The notes: a model not told the origin generated them from the sequence alone. DNA of 64,000 nt from Agriterribacter humi (GCF_009192765.1 NZ_VOHQ01000003.1:248001-312000); one strand, 5' to 3'; shown: positions 8,329-18,544, counted from the stretch's first letter. A program made the numbers and translations.

Positions 8329-9243
8329 ATGTCAATCCGGGTAAATAATCTTCATAAAGTTTATGGTGAGCAAAAAGCGGTAAATGATATATCATTTTCT
8401 GTAAACAAAGGAGAGATCGTTGGTTTTTTAGGCCCAAATGGCGCGGGCAAATCTACTACCATGAAAATTTTAACCGGCTACCTGAAGCAAACTGCCGGTG
8501 AAGCAATTGTTTGCGGACTGAATGTTGCCGGTCATCCCTTAGAAATAAAAAAGAAAATTGGTTACCTGCCCGAATCCAATCCCTTATATTATGATATGTA
8601 TGTAAAAGAATACCTCGGGTTCATTGCCGGGGTGCACAGGCTTAAAGACAAAACCACTGCTATAAAGGATGTTATTGAAATGGTGGGGTTAGGCCCGGAG
8701 CAAAAGAAAAAGATCGGGCAACTTTCAAAAGGATACAAGCAAAGGGTGGGATTGGCTGCCGCATTAATATACGACCCGGAAGTGCTTATCCTGGATGAGC
8801 CAACTACAGGGCTGGATCCCAACCAGATCGTTGAAATAAGAGAAGTAATAAAACAACAGGGTAAAAATAAAACTGTTCTTTTTTCTTCCCACATATTACA
8901 GGAAGTGGAGGCCATATGTAACCGGGTAATTATAATCAATAAAGGAGAACTGGTGGCAGACGATACAGTGGCCAACCTGCAGGCAGCCAGTGGAAACAGG
9001 CATCGTATTGTGGTTGAGTTTGCCACTGAAGTGGGTGTCGGATTGTTTACACAAATCCTTGAATCCGCACAGGTGCAGCAGATAAGCGGCACACGCTATC
9101 AACTGTTTGCACAAAACCCCGAGCTGTTGCGCAGGCAATTAAGGGAACTGGCGCTGCAGCATGACCTGGACATTATCTCCATGCAAAGCGAAAACCAAAG
9201 CCTGGAATCGGTATTTAAAGAATTAACGGGCAAAAGCGAATAA
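8329..9243 (+). CDS. gldA: ABC transporter ATPase, GldA-type gliding motility component
   Basis: The 304-residue cytoplasmic ATPase has Walker A GPNGAGKST (35-43), Q-loop region, signature LSKGYKQRVGLA near 131-142, Walker B VLILDEPTTGLDP near 153-165 and the H-loop SSHILQEVE. Length and sequence match GldA of Bacteroidota, which works with permeases GldF and GldG in gliding/type IX-linked functions. Neither permease gene is present here, so a different ABC-2 exporter partner cannot be excluded. It stands alone between the transporter pair and enolase. Confidence 0.85.
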   Translation: MSIRVNNLHKVYGEQKAVNDISFSVNKGEIVGFLGPNGAGKSTTMKILTGYLKQTAGEAIVCGLNVAGHPLEIKKKIGYLPESNPLYYDMYVKEYLGFIAGVHRLKDKTTAIKDVIEMVGLGPEQKKKIGQLSKGYKQRVGLAAALIYDPEVLILDEPTTGLDPNQIVEIREVIKQQGKNKTVLFSSHILQEVEAICNRVIIINKGELVADDTVANLQAASGNRHRIVVEFATEVGVGLFTQILESAQVQQISGTRYQLFAQNPELLRRQLRELALQHDLDIISMQSENQSLESVFKELTGKSE

Positions 9244-9255
9244 TATCCCCACACT

Positions 9256-9263
9256 TATTTTTG
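9256..9263 (+). promoter_or_regulatory. -7 promoter box of eno
   Basis: TATTTTTG matches TAnnTTTG; the enolase ATG is 57 bases on. An ATG at 9271 opens a 12-codon frame that ends at TAA before eno; whether this leader peptide is translated is unknown. Confidence 0.55.
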
Positions 9264-9275
9264 CAACAAAAATGA

Positions 9276-10613
<1,338 letters not shown>

Positions 10614-10705
10614 GGAAGTGAGTAGTGAGCAGTCAATGGTGAATGATTGTGGGGTAGTGAGTGGTAGTGATGCTTTTCGTTCGATTTTTGTTATGCCAAA
10701 CGATT

Positions 10706-11002
10706 ATGAAGATTTTTAAAAATATACCACCATGGTTAAGAAACAAGTACAGCCTTACCCTGCTGGTATTTGTGGTGTGGCTTGTTTTTTTCGATCATAA
10801 TGATTTGCTTGTGCAGATGGAAAGAACAAGCGAATTGAAACAGCTTGAAAAAGGGAAGGACTATTACACAGAACAGATACAGGAAATGAAAAAGGAACTT
10901 TCAGAGCTGGATAATGATCCTGCTTCATTGGAAAAAGCGGCGAGGGAAAGATATATGATGAAAAAGGACAACGAAGATGTATTTATCATCGAAGAAAAAT
11001 AA
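10706..11002 (+). CDS. FtsB/DivIC-like septum formation initiator
   Basis: A 98-residue protein with one membrane helix (about residues 14-31, SLTLLVFVVWLVFF) followed by a coiled coil (residues 40-75) and a short polar tail. This is the FtsB/DivIC topology; those proteins form a trimeric complex with FtsQ and FtsL at the division site. I chose the ATG at 10706 over upstream in-frame codons because it gives a normal short cytoplasmic N-terminus. The eno-ftsB order is conserved in many bacteria. The 70 bases before it are rich in GTGA/GTGG units like those after bamA. Confidence 0.85.
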   Translation: MKIFKNIPPWLRNKYSLTLLVFVVWLVFFDHNDLLVQMERTSELKQLEKGKDYYTEQIQEMKKELSELDNDPASLEKAARERYMMKKDNEDVFIIEEK

Positions 11003-11175
11003 TTTTACTAAATTTTTGTGCTTTTCACAATATCTGTTCTCTTGCCTCGTTTTAACAAAAGCAACTCTATCCCCGCCCGTTGACAAACACCTGGAAACAC
11101 CATTAATCCGTATTGTCCCGAATATCCTAAAAACCGTATAATTGAGATTATTGTGAATTCTAAAACGAATGGCGC

Positions 11176-11409
11176 ATGGATATTTTTACACCTGAAAACA
11201 TGATACGATTCCTCTACAAAGAAACCTCAGCCGAAGAAACTGCTGCAATACAGTTTGCTTTGGAGACAGACTGGACACTGCGGGAGAAGTTTGAGATTCT
11301 TAAAAATGCAATTGAGGGTCTTAATACCATCCATCTTTCTCCACGTCCTTCTGCAATACAGTCGTTATTGCGCTATGCCGGTATTGGCAAAGAGGTCGAA
11401 CATCATTAA
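11176..11409 (+). CDS. Small conserved-looking hypothetical protein
   Basis: This 77-residue protein is acidic and helical, with ENMIRFLYKETSAEE near the N-terminus and LSPRPSAIQSLLRYAG near the C-terminus. The opening resembles the N-terminal helix of anti-sigma or zinc-finger-less regulatory proteins of Bacteroidota, but there are no cysteines and no membrane helix. It lies alone between the FtsB-like gene and nth. I do not recognise a named family. The codon pattern and position between real genes make it likely to be expressed. Confidence 0.6.
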   Translation: MDIFTPENMIRFLYKETSAEETAAIQFALETDWTLREKFEILKNAIEGLNTIHLSPRPSAIQSLLRYAGIGKEVEHH

Positions 11410-11458
11410 CTTATTCTCAGCCGGGTATCTTATTTTTGAGTGATCAGGAGAATTTCCA

Positions 11459-12307
11459 ATGACACAAAAAGAAAGGTATAGCTATGTGCTGAACTGGTTC
11501 AGGCAGCATGCACCCGATGCGGAAACCGAATTGCTATATGATAATCCTTACCAGCTTTTGGTATCGGTTATCTTATCGGCGCAGTGTACCGACAAAAGGG
11601 TAAATCTTACCACCCCCGCTATTTTCGAAAAGTATCCTTCACCGGAACAGCTTTCCAGAGCAAGTTTCGATGAGCTTTTTCCTTATATAAAAAGTATTTC
11701 CTATCCCAACAACAAAACAAGGCATCTTATCGGCATGGCCAATATGCTGGTTGAGCAATTTAATGGTGAAGTTCCATTAACGGTGGAAGCGCTTATGCAG
11801 TTACCGGGTGTTGGCAGAAAAACAGCGAATGTAATTACCTCCGTTATTGATCAGCAGCCCAATATGGCAGTAGATACGCATGTTTTTCGTGTTGCTGCCA
11901 GAATTGGATTAACACGCAATGCCAAAACACCGTTGGCAGCCGAAAAGCAACTCATTAAAAATATTCCGACCGAAATGATCCATAAAGCGCACCACTGGCT
12001 CATATTACACGGCCGGTATATTTGCGTTGCCCGCAATCCCAAATGTGAACAATGTGGTTTACGGCCTGTTTGTAAATATTATCAGCAAATGCAACGCAGA
12101 CCACAAATTTTAAAGCCCGAAGGCGGATCCCGCACGTACGGGACGAACCCGGGAGAATACAAAGCACCAGGAACCAAATCACAAAAGACAAACTTGCCTA
12201 GGCAGGCAGGCCTGTCCGCCGTGGCGGATAAAAAATCAAAATTCAAATCTGGAGACGAAACCCGAAATTCGAAGCATACAGTGATAAACTCAAAAAAGGA
12301 AGCCTGA
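11459..12307 (+). CDS. nth: Endonuclease III with repeat-derived C-terminal tail
   Basis: This is a bifunctional DNA glycosylase/AP lyase of base-excision repair. The helix-hairpin-helix LPGVGRKTANV spans 115-125 with catalytic Lys121; Asp139 lies in VDTHVFRV; the [4Fe-4S] ligands are Cys189, 196, 199 and 205 (C-X6-C-X2-C-X5-C). The normal enzyme ends near residue 218. The last 64 residues are hydrophilic, low-complexity and encoded by dispersed repeat family B (about 12119-12300), so the original stop codon seems to have been lost and translation continues through the repeat. Activity is probably retained because all catalytic elements precede the tail. Confidence 0.93.
   Translation: MTQKERYSYVLNWFRQHAPDAETELLYDNPYQLLVSVILSAQCTDKRVNLTTPAIFEKYPSPEQLSRASFDELFPYIKSISYPNNKTRHLIGMANMLVEQFNGEVPLTVEALMQLPGVGRKTANVITSVIDQQPNMAVDTHVFRVAARIGLTRNAKTPLAAEKQLIKNIPTEMIHKAHHWLILHGRYICVARNPKCEQCGLRPVCKYYQQMQRRPQILKPEGGSRTYGTNPGEYKAPGTKSQKTNLPRQAGLSAVADKKSKFKSGDETRNSKHTVINSKKEA
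12119..12300. repeat. Dispersed repeat family B, copy 1 (inside nth 3' end)
   Basis: The segment contains a TCCCGCACGTACGGGA palindrome, then CACCAGGAACCAAATC, the core GGCAGGCAGGCCTGTCC (12201-12217) with the CCGCCGTGGCGG hairpin and ATAAAA, and CCGAAATTCGAAGC. The same order of blocks appears at 47098-47280 and, partly, at 58905-59055. Confidence 0.75.
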
Positions 12308-12364
12308 CGCCTCATACCGATGCCTGTTAGCTCAACTAAATTATCGCTCTATATATAATATTTA

Positions 12365-12372
12365 TATCTTTG
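12365..12372 (+). promoter_or_regulatory. -7 promoter box of uppS
   Basis: TATCTTTG matches TAnnTTTG and is followed by CGCC, the same downstream bases as the murI box. The uppS ATG is at 12410. Confidence 0.6.
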
Positions 12373-12377
12373 CGCCG

Positions 12378-12402
12378 AAGTCAGACCGCGTCTGACTTTT
12401 TT
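12378..12402 (+). terminator. Terminator-like hairpin in the uppS leader
   Basis: AAGTCAGAC and GTCTGACTT form a perfect 9-bp stem with loop CGC, followed directly by a run of T. It lies between the promoter box and the uppS start, so it would be in the first 40 bases of the transcript. It may attenuate uppS, or end nth transcription. Confidence 0.6.
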
Positions 12403-12409
12403 AAATTGT

Positions 12410-13180
12410 ATGCGTGTGTCGCAATTGGATAAAATTGATAAAAACCAACTCCCCTTGCATATTGCCATAATCATGGATGGTAATGGAAGATGGGCGCAGG
12501 AAAAAGGGGAAGACCGCCTTTTTGGGCATTACCAGGGGGTTGAAAGTGTGCGCAATATTGTAGAAGGTTGCGCTGAGCTGGGAATTGAATACCTCACTTT
12601 ATATGCTTTTAGCACCGAAAACTGGGATCGTCCTGAAACCGAGGTGACCGGGCTTATGGAATTGCTGGCGCAAACCATCCGCCAGGAAGTATCTACTTTA
12701 AATAAAAATAACATTAAGCTGCAAATGATTGGTAATATTGAAATGCTGCCCGATTATGCCCGCCAGTCATTACAGGAAGCCGTTGATCTTACCAAAGCAA
12801 ACAGCGGTTTAACGTTAATTATTGCCTTAAGCTATAGCTCCCGCTGGGAATTGCTACAGGCAGTAAAAGGAATTGCAGCGGACGTAAAATCCGGCAAAAT
12901 AATGCCTGATCAGATTAACGAAAATACGCTCCGCCACTATCTTGTTACCAGTGCCTTTCCTGATCCCGAGCTAATGATCAGAACCAGCGGGGAATACCGC
13001 ATAAGCAATTTTTTATTATACCAGTTGGCTTATGCTGAATTGTATTTTACAGATACCCGGTGGCCCGATTTTGGGAAGGAACATTTATATGAAGCTATCC
13101 TGAACTTTCAGCAAAGACAAAGACGATTTGGCAAAACGGGAGATCAGATTCAACGGGAATCCGCTACAGATATGCATTAG
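12410..13180 (+). CDS. uppS: Undecaprenyl diphosphate synthase
   Basis: The 256-residue cis-prenyltransferase condenses farnesyl diphosphate with eight isopentenyl units to give the C55 lipid carrier of peptidoglycan synthesis. Motif I IIMDGNGRWA places catalytic Asp at residue 23; TLYAFSTENW and the C-terminal RTSGEYRISNFLLYQ/AYAELYF region bind the diphosphates and form the dimer. The usual GEQRISNF reads GEYRISNF here. bamA follows after 78 bases, the usual Bacteroidota order, so envelope lipid carrier and outer-membrane assembly genes are probably one transcription unit. Confidence 0.96.
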   Translation: MRVSQLDKIDKNQLPLHIAIIMDGNGRWAQEKGEDRLFGHYQGVESVRNIVEGCAELGIEYLTLYAFSTENWDRPETEVTGLMELLAQTIRQEVSTLNKNNIKLQMIGNIEMLPDYARQSLQEAVDLTKANSGLTLIIALSYSSRWELLQAVKGIAADVKSGKIMPDQINENTLRHYLVTSAFPDPELMIRTSGEYRISNFLLYQLAYAELYFTDTRWPDFGKEHLYEAILNFQQRQRRFGKTGDQIQRESATDMH

Positions 13181-13258
13181 ATAAAGTTAAACCATTATTC
13201 TTTTAACAAACCATTTCAATTAATCCCGTTAATTTGCCGGGCGAAACTTATAAAACGG

Positions 13259-15997
13259 ATGCAAAGAATCTGCACGATTTTTACGATTTTACTTGGATTA
13301 AGTTTTATCTCAACCAAAACTAACGCACAGGTAAGCGATACACTGCCTACTACTTCTGCGGATCCCGCTCTGTTAGGGTTGTTCAATCAATCTATTCCAA
13401 AAAGATATTCCATTGCTGAAATTAAAGTAACCGGGGCCCAGTATTTTGATCCCAACTTGGTTACCTCTATTTCCGGGTTGAATGTGGGAGATGAGGTGAG
13501 GATCCCCGGTGGAGATAATTTTGCCAAAGCGATAGAAAAATTATGGGGACAAAACCTGTTTGCCGATATTGAAATTTACATTACTAAAGTTGAAGGCGAT
13601 AAAATATGGGTAGAGATTGCGGCTGTGGAACGGCCGCGGTTATCTAAACTCATTTTCAGAGGTATAAAAAAATCAGAAGCAACAGACCTAAAAGAGAAAG
13701 TAGGTATTTCGGCCAGCCAGGTGGTAACGGAAGCCCGGAAACAAAACGCCATTGAGGCTATCCAGAAATTTTATACCGAAAAAGGCTTCCAGGGCGCTAA
13801 AATAACAGTACAGGAACGCCCCGATACCGCCTATACCAACGGTGAAGACCTGATTTTTATTATTGCAAAAGGTAATAAAGTAAGGGTGAATGATGTAATG
13901 ATTTTTGGCAATGAAAAAATAAACGAACTAAAGCTCAAAAAGCAATTAAAAGGAACAAAGGAAAAAAGCAGGTTTAGCTTATTTGCCGATAAAAATACCA
14001 GTCCTTATGGTGAAAAGGAAACCATTTCATTTAAGGAATATATAAAGAATTTCGGGTTTCTCTCTCCAACTAAAACATTGGATTATTTGGATCCCTATTT
14101 CCGTTTTAAAGTATTTAGTTCGGCCAAGTTTAACGAAAAGAAATACGCTGAGGACAAAAGAAGCATTATTGCCTATTATAACTCCCAGGGCTATCGTGAT
14201 GCTACCATTGAAAAGGATACGGTATATTATAATGACAAAGGGAACCTCAATGTTGCCATTAAGGTAGATGAAGGACACAAGTATTATTTTGGAGATATTG
14301 CCTGGAGAGGAAATACAAAATATTCTGATTCGGTATTAAATGTAATACTGGGTATCAAAAAGGGTGATGTATATAACTTAGAAACGCTGAATAAGAGAGT
14401 AGGCAAGGAACTTACACAGGAAGGTGGCGATATAAGCGCTTTGTATGCAGATAACGGATACCTGTTCTTCCGCGTTGATCCTGTTGAAACTTCAGTATAC
14501 AACGATACCATTGATCATGAAATCCGGATCACCGAAGGTCCGCAGGCTACCATAAAACGGGTTACCATTGCGGGTAACGACAAAACCAAGGAACATGTAA
14601 TACGCAGGGAACTGAGAACCCTGCCCGGCGAAAAGTTCAGCCGCCAGGAACTCATCCGCTCCCAGCGTGAAATAGCCAACCTCGGTTATTTTAACCAGGA
14701 AAAGATCGGCATTAATCCTGTTCCCAATCCCGATGATGGTACCGTGGATATCAATTATACCGTTGAAGAAAAATCTTCCGACCAGTTGGAACTCAGCGCG
14801 GGCTGGGGCGGGGGTATAGGGTTAACAGGAACGGTGGGCGTTGTGTTCAATAATTTTTCGCTGCGCAATATATTTAAAAGATCGGCCTGGAGCCCCCTTC
14901 CTTCGGGAGACGGCCAAAAGCTCAGTCTTCGCTTCCAGAGTAACGGGCGTTATTTCCGGTCTACCAATTTTTCATTTACCGAACCCTGGCTGGGAGGGAA
15001 AAAACGCAATTCATTTACGGTAAGTTTGTATAGTTCCAAATACGCCAACGCATACGACCCTTATACGGGCAGGTATACCAATGCCAGGGCGGATTCATCG
15101 TACCTGAGAGCTATGGGTGCAACGATATCTTTGGGCAAACAGCTTAAATGGCCGGATGATTATTTTACACTTATATATGCTTTGAACTTTACCCAGTACA
15201 AATTGAAAAACTATCCCGGGTTTTTCCAGGGATTGTCAGACGCCACATCTAATATCCTTAACCTGAAGCTTACCCTGTCAAGATCGTCTGTAAATCAGCC
15301 TATCTTTCCAACAGGTGGTTCCAGCTTTATGATCAGTGGTGCGTTTACACCTCCTTATTCGGCCTTTAAAAGTACCGGCTCCATTAAATCGGAAGACAAA
15401 TACAAATTAGTGGAATATCATAAATGGCGTGTAAACGGTGAATGGTACGTGCCCCTGGGTAAACCTGCAGGTGAAGAAAAGAACCGCCAGTTTGTGTTAA
15501 AAGTGGCTGCCAAATACGGCTTTATTGGAAAGTACAATAAAGACCTTGAAATTTCTCCGTTTGAACGATTCCAGGTAGGGGATGCAGGGCTGACCAATAA
15601 TTTTGGAATACTGGGTTACGATATCATAGCGCACAGAGGCTACCCGGTATATGATAATTCTGATCCCACGATCAATCCGGATCAGCAGTCTACTACCAAA
15701 TTCTTTACTATTTTTAATAAGTATACGATGGAGTTGCGCTATCCTTTTTCAACAAACCCCAGCAGTACCATTTACGGGCTGGCGTTTTTTGAAGCAGCCA
15801 ACGGTTGGTATGACTTCAAAAAGTGGAATCCGTTCCAGCTTCGCCGGTCTGTTGGTCTGGGCGCCAGGTTCTTTTTGCCCATGTTTGGTTTGCTTGGATT
15901 TGATTACGGCTTAGGGCTCGACAGGTTATCGGCTCCGGGAGCTACATTTAAAGATGCAACGCGGTTTACCTTTATGCTCGGGTTTGAGCCGGAATAG
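13259..15997 (+). CDS. bamA: Outer membrane protein assembly factor BamA
   Basis: This 912-residue protein inserts beta-barrel proteins into the outer membrane. After a signal peptide (about residues 1-23, ending TNA-Q) come POTRA domains over residues 36-480, then a 16-strand barrel ending in an aromatic-rich strand (FTFMLGFEPE). The barrel contains the conserved ARFFLPMFGLLGFDYG segment near the end. The length, greater than E. coli BamA (810), is normal for Bacteroidota. It is followed, after a 260-bp repetitive spacer, by two OmpH/Skp-like periplasmic chaperones that would hand it substrates. Confidence 0.95.
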   Translation: MQRICTIFTILLGLSFISTKTNAQVSDTLPTTSADPALLGLFNQSIPKRYSIAEIKVTGAQYFDPNLVTSISGLNVGDEVRIPGGDNFAKAIEKLWGQNLFADIEIYITKVEGDKIWVEIAAVERPRLSKLIFRGIKKSEATDLKEKVGISASQVVTEARKQNAIEAIQKFYTEKGFQGAKITVQERPDTAYTNGEDLIFIIAKGNKVRVNDVMIFGNEKINELKLKKQLKGTKEKSRFSLFADKNTSPYGEKETISFKEYIKNFGFLSPTKTLDYLDPYFRFKVFSSAKFNEKKYAEDKRSIIAYYNSQGYRDATIEKDTVYYNDKGNLNVAIKVDEGHKYYFGDIAWRGNTKYSDSVLNVILGIKKGDVYNLETLNKRVGKELTQEGGDISALYADNGYLFFRVDPVETSVYNDTIDHEIRITEGPQATIKRVTIAGNDKTKEHVIRRELRTLPGEKFSRQELIRSQREIANLGYFNQEKIGINPVPNPDDGTVDINYTVEEKSSDQLELSAGWGGGIGLTGTVGVVFNNFSLRNIFKRSAWSPLPSGDGQKLSLRFQSNGRYFRSTNFSFTEPWLGGKKRNSFTVSLYSSKYANAYDPYTGRYTNARADSSYLRAMGATISLGKQLKWPDDYFTLIYALNFTQYKLKNYPGFFQGLSDATSNILNLKLTLSRSSVNQPIFPTGGSSFMISGAFTPPYSAFKSTGSIKSEDKYKLVEYHKWRVNGEWYVPLGKPAGEEKNRQFVLKVAAKYGFIGKYNKDLEISPFERFQVGDAGLTNNFGILGYDIIAHRGYPVYDNSDPTINPDQQSTTKFFTIFNKYTMELRYPFSTNPSSTIYGLAFFEAANGWYDFKKWNPFQLRRSVGLGARFFLPMFGLLGFDYGLGLDRLSAPGATFKDATRFTFMLGFEPE

Positions 15998-15998
15998 T

Positions 15999-16258
15999 GG
16001 GGAAGTGAGAGGTGAATGGTGAGAAGTGAATGGTGAGAGGTGAAAGGGAAATAGTGTAACGTGAGACATGTGAATAGCTCTTCATTAGTATGCTTTAGCT
16101 GATCTGATTGCTGATGGCTGACAGCTAACGGCACGGCCGGCGAAAGGTGAATTGTGAGAAGTGAAAAGAGAAACGTGAGAAGTGAGAGGAGTGAAATTGC
16201 TCGTCATTAGTATATTTTAGCTGATCGCTGACAGCTGACAGCTAACTGCATATCCGGT
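15999..16258. repeat. Duplicated repetitive spacer between bamA and the Skp genes
   Basis: Two units, 15999-16140 and 16141-16258, each start with runs of GTGARAGGTGAAT-like heptads and end with TCATTAGTATRYTTTAGCTGATC and a GCTGACAGCTAAC block followed by a CCGG tail. No gene is present. A shorter relative of the heptad run follows eno (10614-10680). Confidence 0.75.
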
Positions 16259-16297
16259 TACTTAAAAAGCTTATGTAACTTTAAATAAAAAGTGATG

Positions 16298-16813
16298 ATG
16301 AAAAAAATATTGTTTATTGCCGGTTTTTTATGCCTGGCTATTTTCAGCGCAAACGCCCAGCGGTATGCTATCCTGGATAGTAAATTTATTTTAGATAAAT
16401 TGCCGGAATATAAAGAGGCTCAAAAACAACTGGACCAGTTAAGTGAGAGCTGGCAAAAGGAACTGGACGCCTTGCAAACTACATTAGACAAAATGTACCG
16501 CGATTTTGAAGCCGAACAGGTTATGCTGAGCGATGAACTGAAGAAGAAAAGAGAAGATGAGTTGTTTAATAAAGAAAAGGAACTGAGGGATTTGCAACGG
16601 CAGCGCTTTGGTTATGAAGGAGATCTGTTTAAAAAAAGGCAGGAACTGGTAAAACCCGTCCAGGATAAGGTATATAATGCTGTTCAAAAATTAGCAGTGG
16701 AAAAAGGCTATGATTTTATTTTGGATAAAAGTGAAGGAATTACCGTTATCTTTGCCGACCCCAAATTAGACCGGAGCGAGGATATTCTGAAGATGCTGGG
16801 GGTAAATAAATAA
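16298..16813 (+). CDS. OmpH/Skp family periplasmic chaperone (first copy)
   Basis: About 171 residues with a signal peptide (MKKILFIAGFLCLAIFSANA, cleaved before QRYA). The mature part begins with the conserved RYAILDSKFIL strand and contains a long coiled coil (about 40-130), as in Skp, which forms a trimeric jellyfish that holds unfolded outer-membrane proteins. Two further ATGs/GTG lie just upstream; I chose the codon giving the shortest standard signal peptide. It lies downstream of bamA and 79 bases before a second Skp-like gene, an arrangement usual in Bacteroidota. Confidence 0.9.
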   Translation: MKKILFIAGFLCLAIFSANAQRYAILDSKFILDKLPEYKEAQKQLDQLSESWQKELDALQTTLDKMYRDFEAEQVMLSDELKKKREDELFNKEKELRDLQRQRFGYEGDLFKKRQELVKPVQDKVYNAVQKLAVEKGYDFILDKSEGITVIFADPKLDRSEDILKMLGVNK

Positions 16814-16892
16814 TTGTTAAAGCCTGCGGGCAATCAAACTAACGCAACCATATTTTCATCTTTTAACTCATAAAACAGAAACATTGACTTAT

Positions 16893-17477
16893 ATGAAAAA
16901 GGCTTTTTCTTTTATAGCAGTAACATTAGCAGTTTTAATATTAGGCAATACAGCCAGCGCTCAGCAGAAATTTGGACATGCCAGTCTTGAAGATGTTGTT
17001 TCCATTATGCCGGATATAAAAAAGGCAGATTCTTTGTTACAAAAATTCCGCAAGGACTCATTGGACAATTCTCTTCCATTTTATATAAATGAGTATAAAC
17101 GTAAAGATTCCATATCAAAATCTCCCGCTACACCTGCAGCCATTAAGCAAACTGTACAGCAGGAAGCTGCGCAGTATTTGCAGATCATTCAAAACTGGGA
17201 TCAGTTTGCGCAAAATGAAATGCAGCGCAAACAGGCTGAAGTGCTGAATCCTTATTTTGCCAAAGCTTTTGAATTGATCAGTACCGTAGCCAAGGAAAAT
17301 GGCTATACCTGGGTTTTTAAACAGGATGCGCTTTTGGTGGCTCCGCAAACAGATGACCTGCTGCCACTGGTGGCTAAAAAATTGGGGGTTAAATCGCCGG
17401 CAGGCGCCACTGGCGTAGACCAGCCGGGTAAGACAAATGAGCCTGCTAAGCCTGCTACAAGCGGGAAGAAACAATAA
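16893..17477 (+). CDS. OmpH/Skp family protein (second copy)
   Basis: A 194-residue secreted protein: signal peptide to SA-QQ near residue 24, then the OmpH strand KFGHASLEDVVSIMP, a helical coiled-coil arm, and a compact C-terminal segment (VAKENGYTWVFKQDALL). A Pro/Ala/Thr/Lys-rich tail of about 25 residues is unusual. It is paralogous to the preceding chaperone and probably assists outer-membrane biogenesis. The start at 16893 is preferred over a TTG three codons earlier. A strong terminator follows. Confidence 0.88.
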   Translation: MKKAFSFIAVTLAVLILGNTASAQQKFGHASLEDVVSIMPDIKKADSLLQKFRKDSLDNSLPFYINEYKRKDSISKSPATPAAIKQTVQQEAAQYLQIIQNWDQFAQNEMQRKQAEVLNPYFAKAFELISTVAKENGYTWVFKQDALLVAPQTDDLLPLVAKKLGVKSPAGATGVDQPGKTNEPAKPATSGKKQ

Positions 17478-17498
17478 GTATATTAATTTATCAATATA

Positions 17499-17531
17499 AA
17501 AAAGCCGCTTCCATTCCGGGAGCGGCTTTTT
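17499..17531 (+). terminator. Rho-independent terminator after the Skp genes
   Basis: AAAAAGCCGCT and AGCGGCTTTTT pair around a short loop, ending in a T run, 22 bases after the second Skp gene. Confidence 0.85.
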
Positions 17532-17554
17532 ATGTATAAATATAACAACACAAT

Positions 17555-17562
17555 TATCTTTG
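17555..17562 (+). promoter_or_regulatory. -7 promoter box of murI, four bases before ATG
   Basis: TATCTTTG is followed by CGCC and the ATG at 17567. As for gldA, the spacing implies a leaderless transcript. Confidence 0.65.
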
Positions 17563-17566
17563 CGCC

Positions 17567-18391
17567 ATGAAACAGCAACCCATCGGTGTTTTTGATTCGG
17601 GTTATGGCGGATTAACCATTTTGAAAGAATTTATTCATACGCTTCCGCAGTACGATTATTTGTATTTAGGCGATAATGCCCGTGCTCCTTATGGTCCGCG
17701 GTCTTTTGAAACCGTTTACCGTTATACGCTTCAATGTGTGAAATGGCTGTTTGCACAAAACTGTCCTTTGGTTATTCTGGCATGTAATACCGCTTCCGCC
17801 AAGGCCCTGCGTACCATACAACAGGTTGATCTTCCCGTTATTAACCCCGAAAACCGGGTTTTGGGGGTAATCCGGCCTACCACCGAAAAGATAGGGGCTT
17901 TAACTGCAACAAAAGAAGTAGGCATATTAGCCACTGCGGGTACTGTTTTATCGGGCTCTTATCTTATTGAAACAGAAAAGTTTTATCCTGATGTAAAAGT
18001 ATACCAGGAGGCCTGCCCCATGTGGGTTCCCTTAGTGGAAAACAATGAATATGAAAGTTCCGGGGCAGATTATTTTGTAGAGAAGAATGTAAAGAACCTG
18101 CTTGCAAAGGGTGGACATATTGATACGGTTCTGTTGGCCTGCACCCATTATCCATTGTTGAAAGATAAGATTAGAAAGTATTTGCCCGATGAGGTTAACT
18201 TGCTTTCCCAGGGTGAAATTGTGGCCAACAGCCTGGTGGATTATTTTAAACGGCACCCCGAAATGGAAAGCCGTTGCAGCAAGCAGGGCGCTGTACAATT
18301 TTATACCACCGATTCAACGGAGGATTTTGATACACATGCAGCTACTTTCTTTGGGAAAAGCATTCGTTCTGAACATGTTAACATCGAATAA
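17567..18391 (+). CDS. murI: Glutamate racemase
   Basis: The 274-residue enzyme makes D-glutamate for peptidoglycan. It shows IGVFDSGYGGLT (Asp10, Ser11), the first catalytic cysteine Cys73 in LACNTASAK, and the second, Cys192, in LLACTHYPLL. Length is normal. It has its own promoter and follows a terminator, so it is a separate unit from the Skp genes. The 274 bases after it contain no gene apart from the rpmH promoter. Confidence 0.96.
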   Translation: MKQQPIGVFDSGYGGLTILKEFIHTLPQYDYLYLGDNARAPYGPRSFETVYRYTLQCVKWLFAQNCPLVILACNTASAKALRTIQQVDLPVINPENRVLGVIRPTTEKIGALTATKEVGILATAGTVLSGSYLIETEKFYPDVKVYQEACPMWVPLVENNEYESSGADYFVEKNVKNLLAKGGHIDTVLLACTHYPLLKDKIRKYLPDEVNLLSQGEIVANSLVDYFKRHPEMESRCSKQGAVQFYTTDSTEDFDTHAATFFGKSIRSEHVNIE

Positions 18392-18536
18392 GGCATTATT
18401 TGCAAAAACGTTGCTATACGAAGTTTATAACGTCGTATTTATATGTGCTTCCGGGACGCTGTCCCGCATTAAAAAAACCAATGTGGTTGAGGATAATGTA
18501 CCTGAAAAAAAAGGCCGGAAATTAATTTTGAACACT

Positions 18537-18544
18537 TACCTTTG
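18537..18544 (+). promoter_or_regulatory. Probable -7 box of the rpmH promoter
   Basis: TACCTTTG matches TAnnTTTG and is followed by CCGTCC, similar to the TTTGCCGCC after the tRNA-Asn box. It would give a leader of about 115 bases before rpmH. Confidence 0.5.

Noticed and set aside
15999-16258. CRISPR array
   Set aside because: The units are only two, differ in length and have no constant repeat with unique spacers; no cas genes are present.
18409-18435. loxP-like arm (TATACGAAGTT) after murI
   Set aside because: Only one 11-bp arm matches, the second arm is not complementary, and no recombinase is near; chance similarity.
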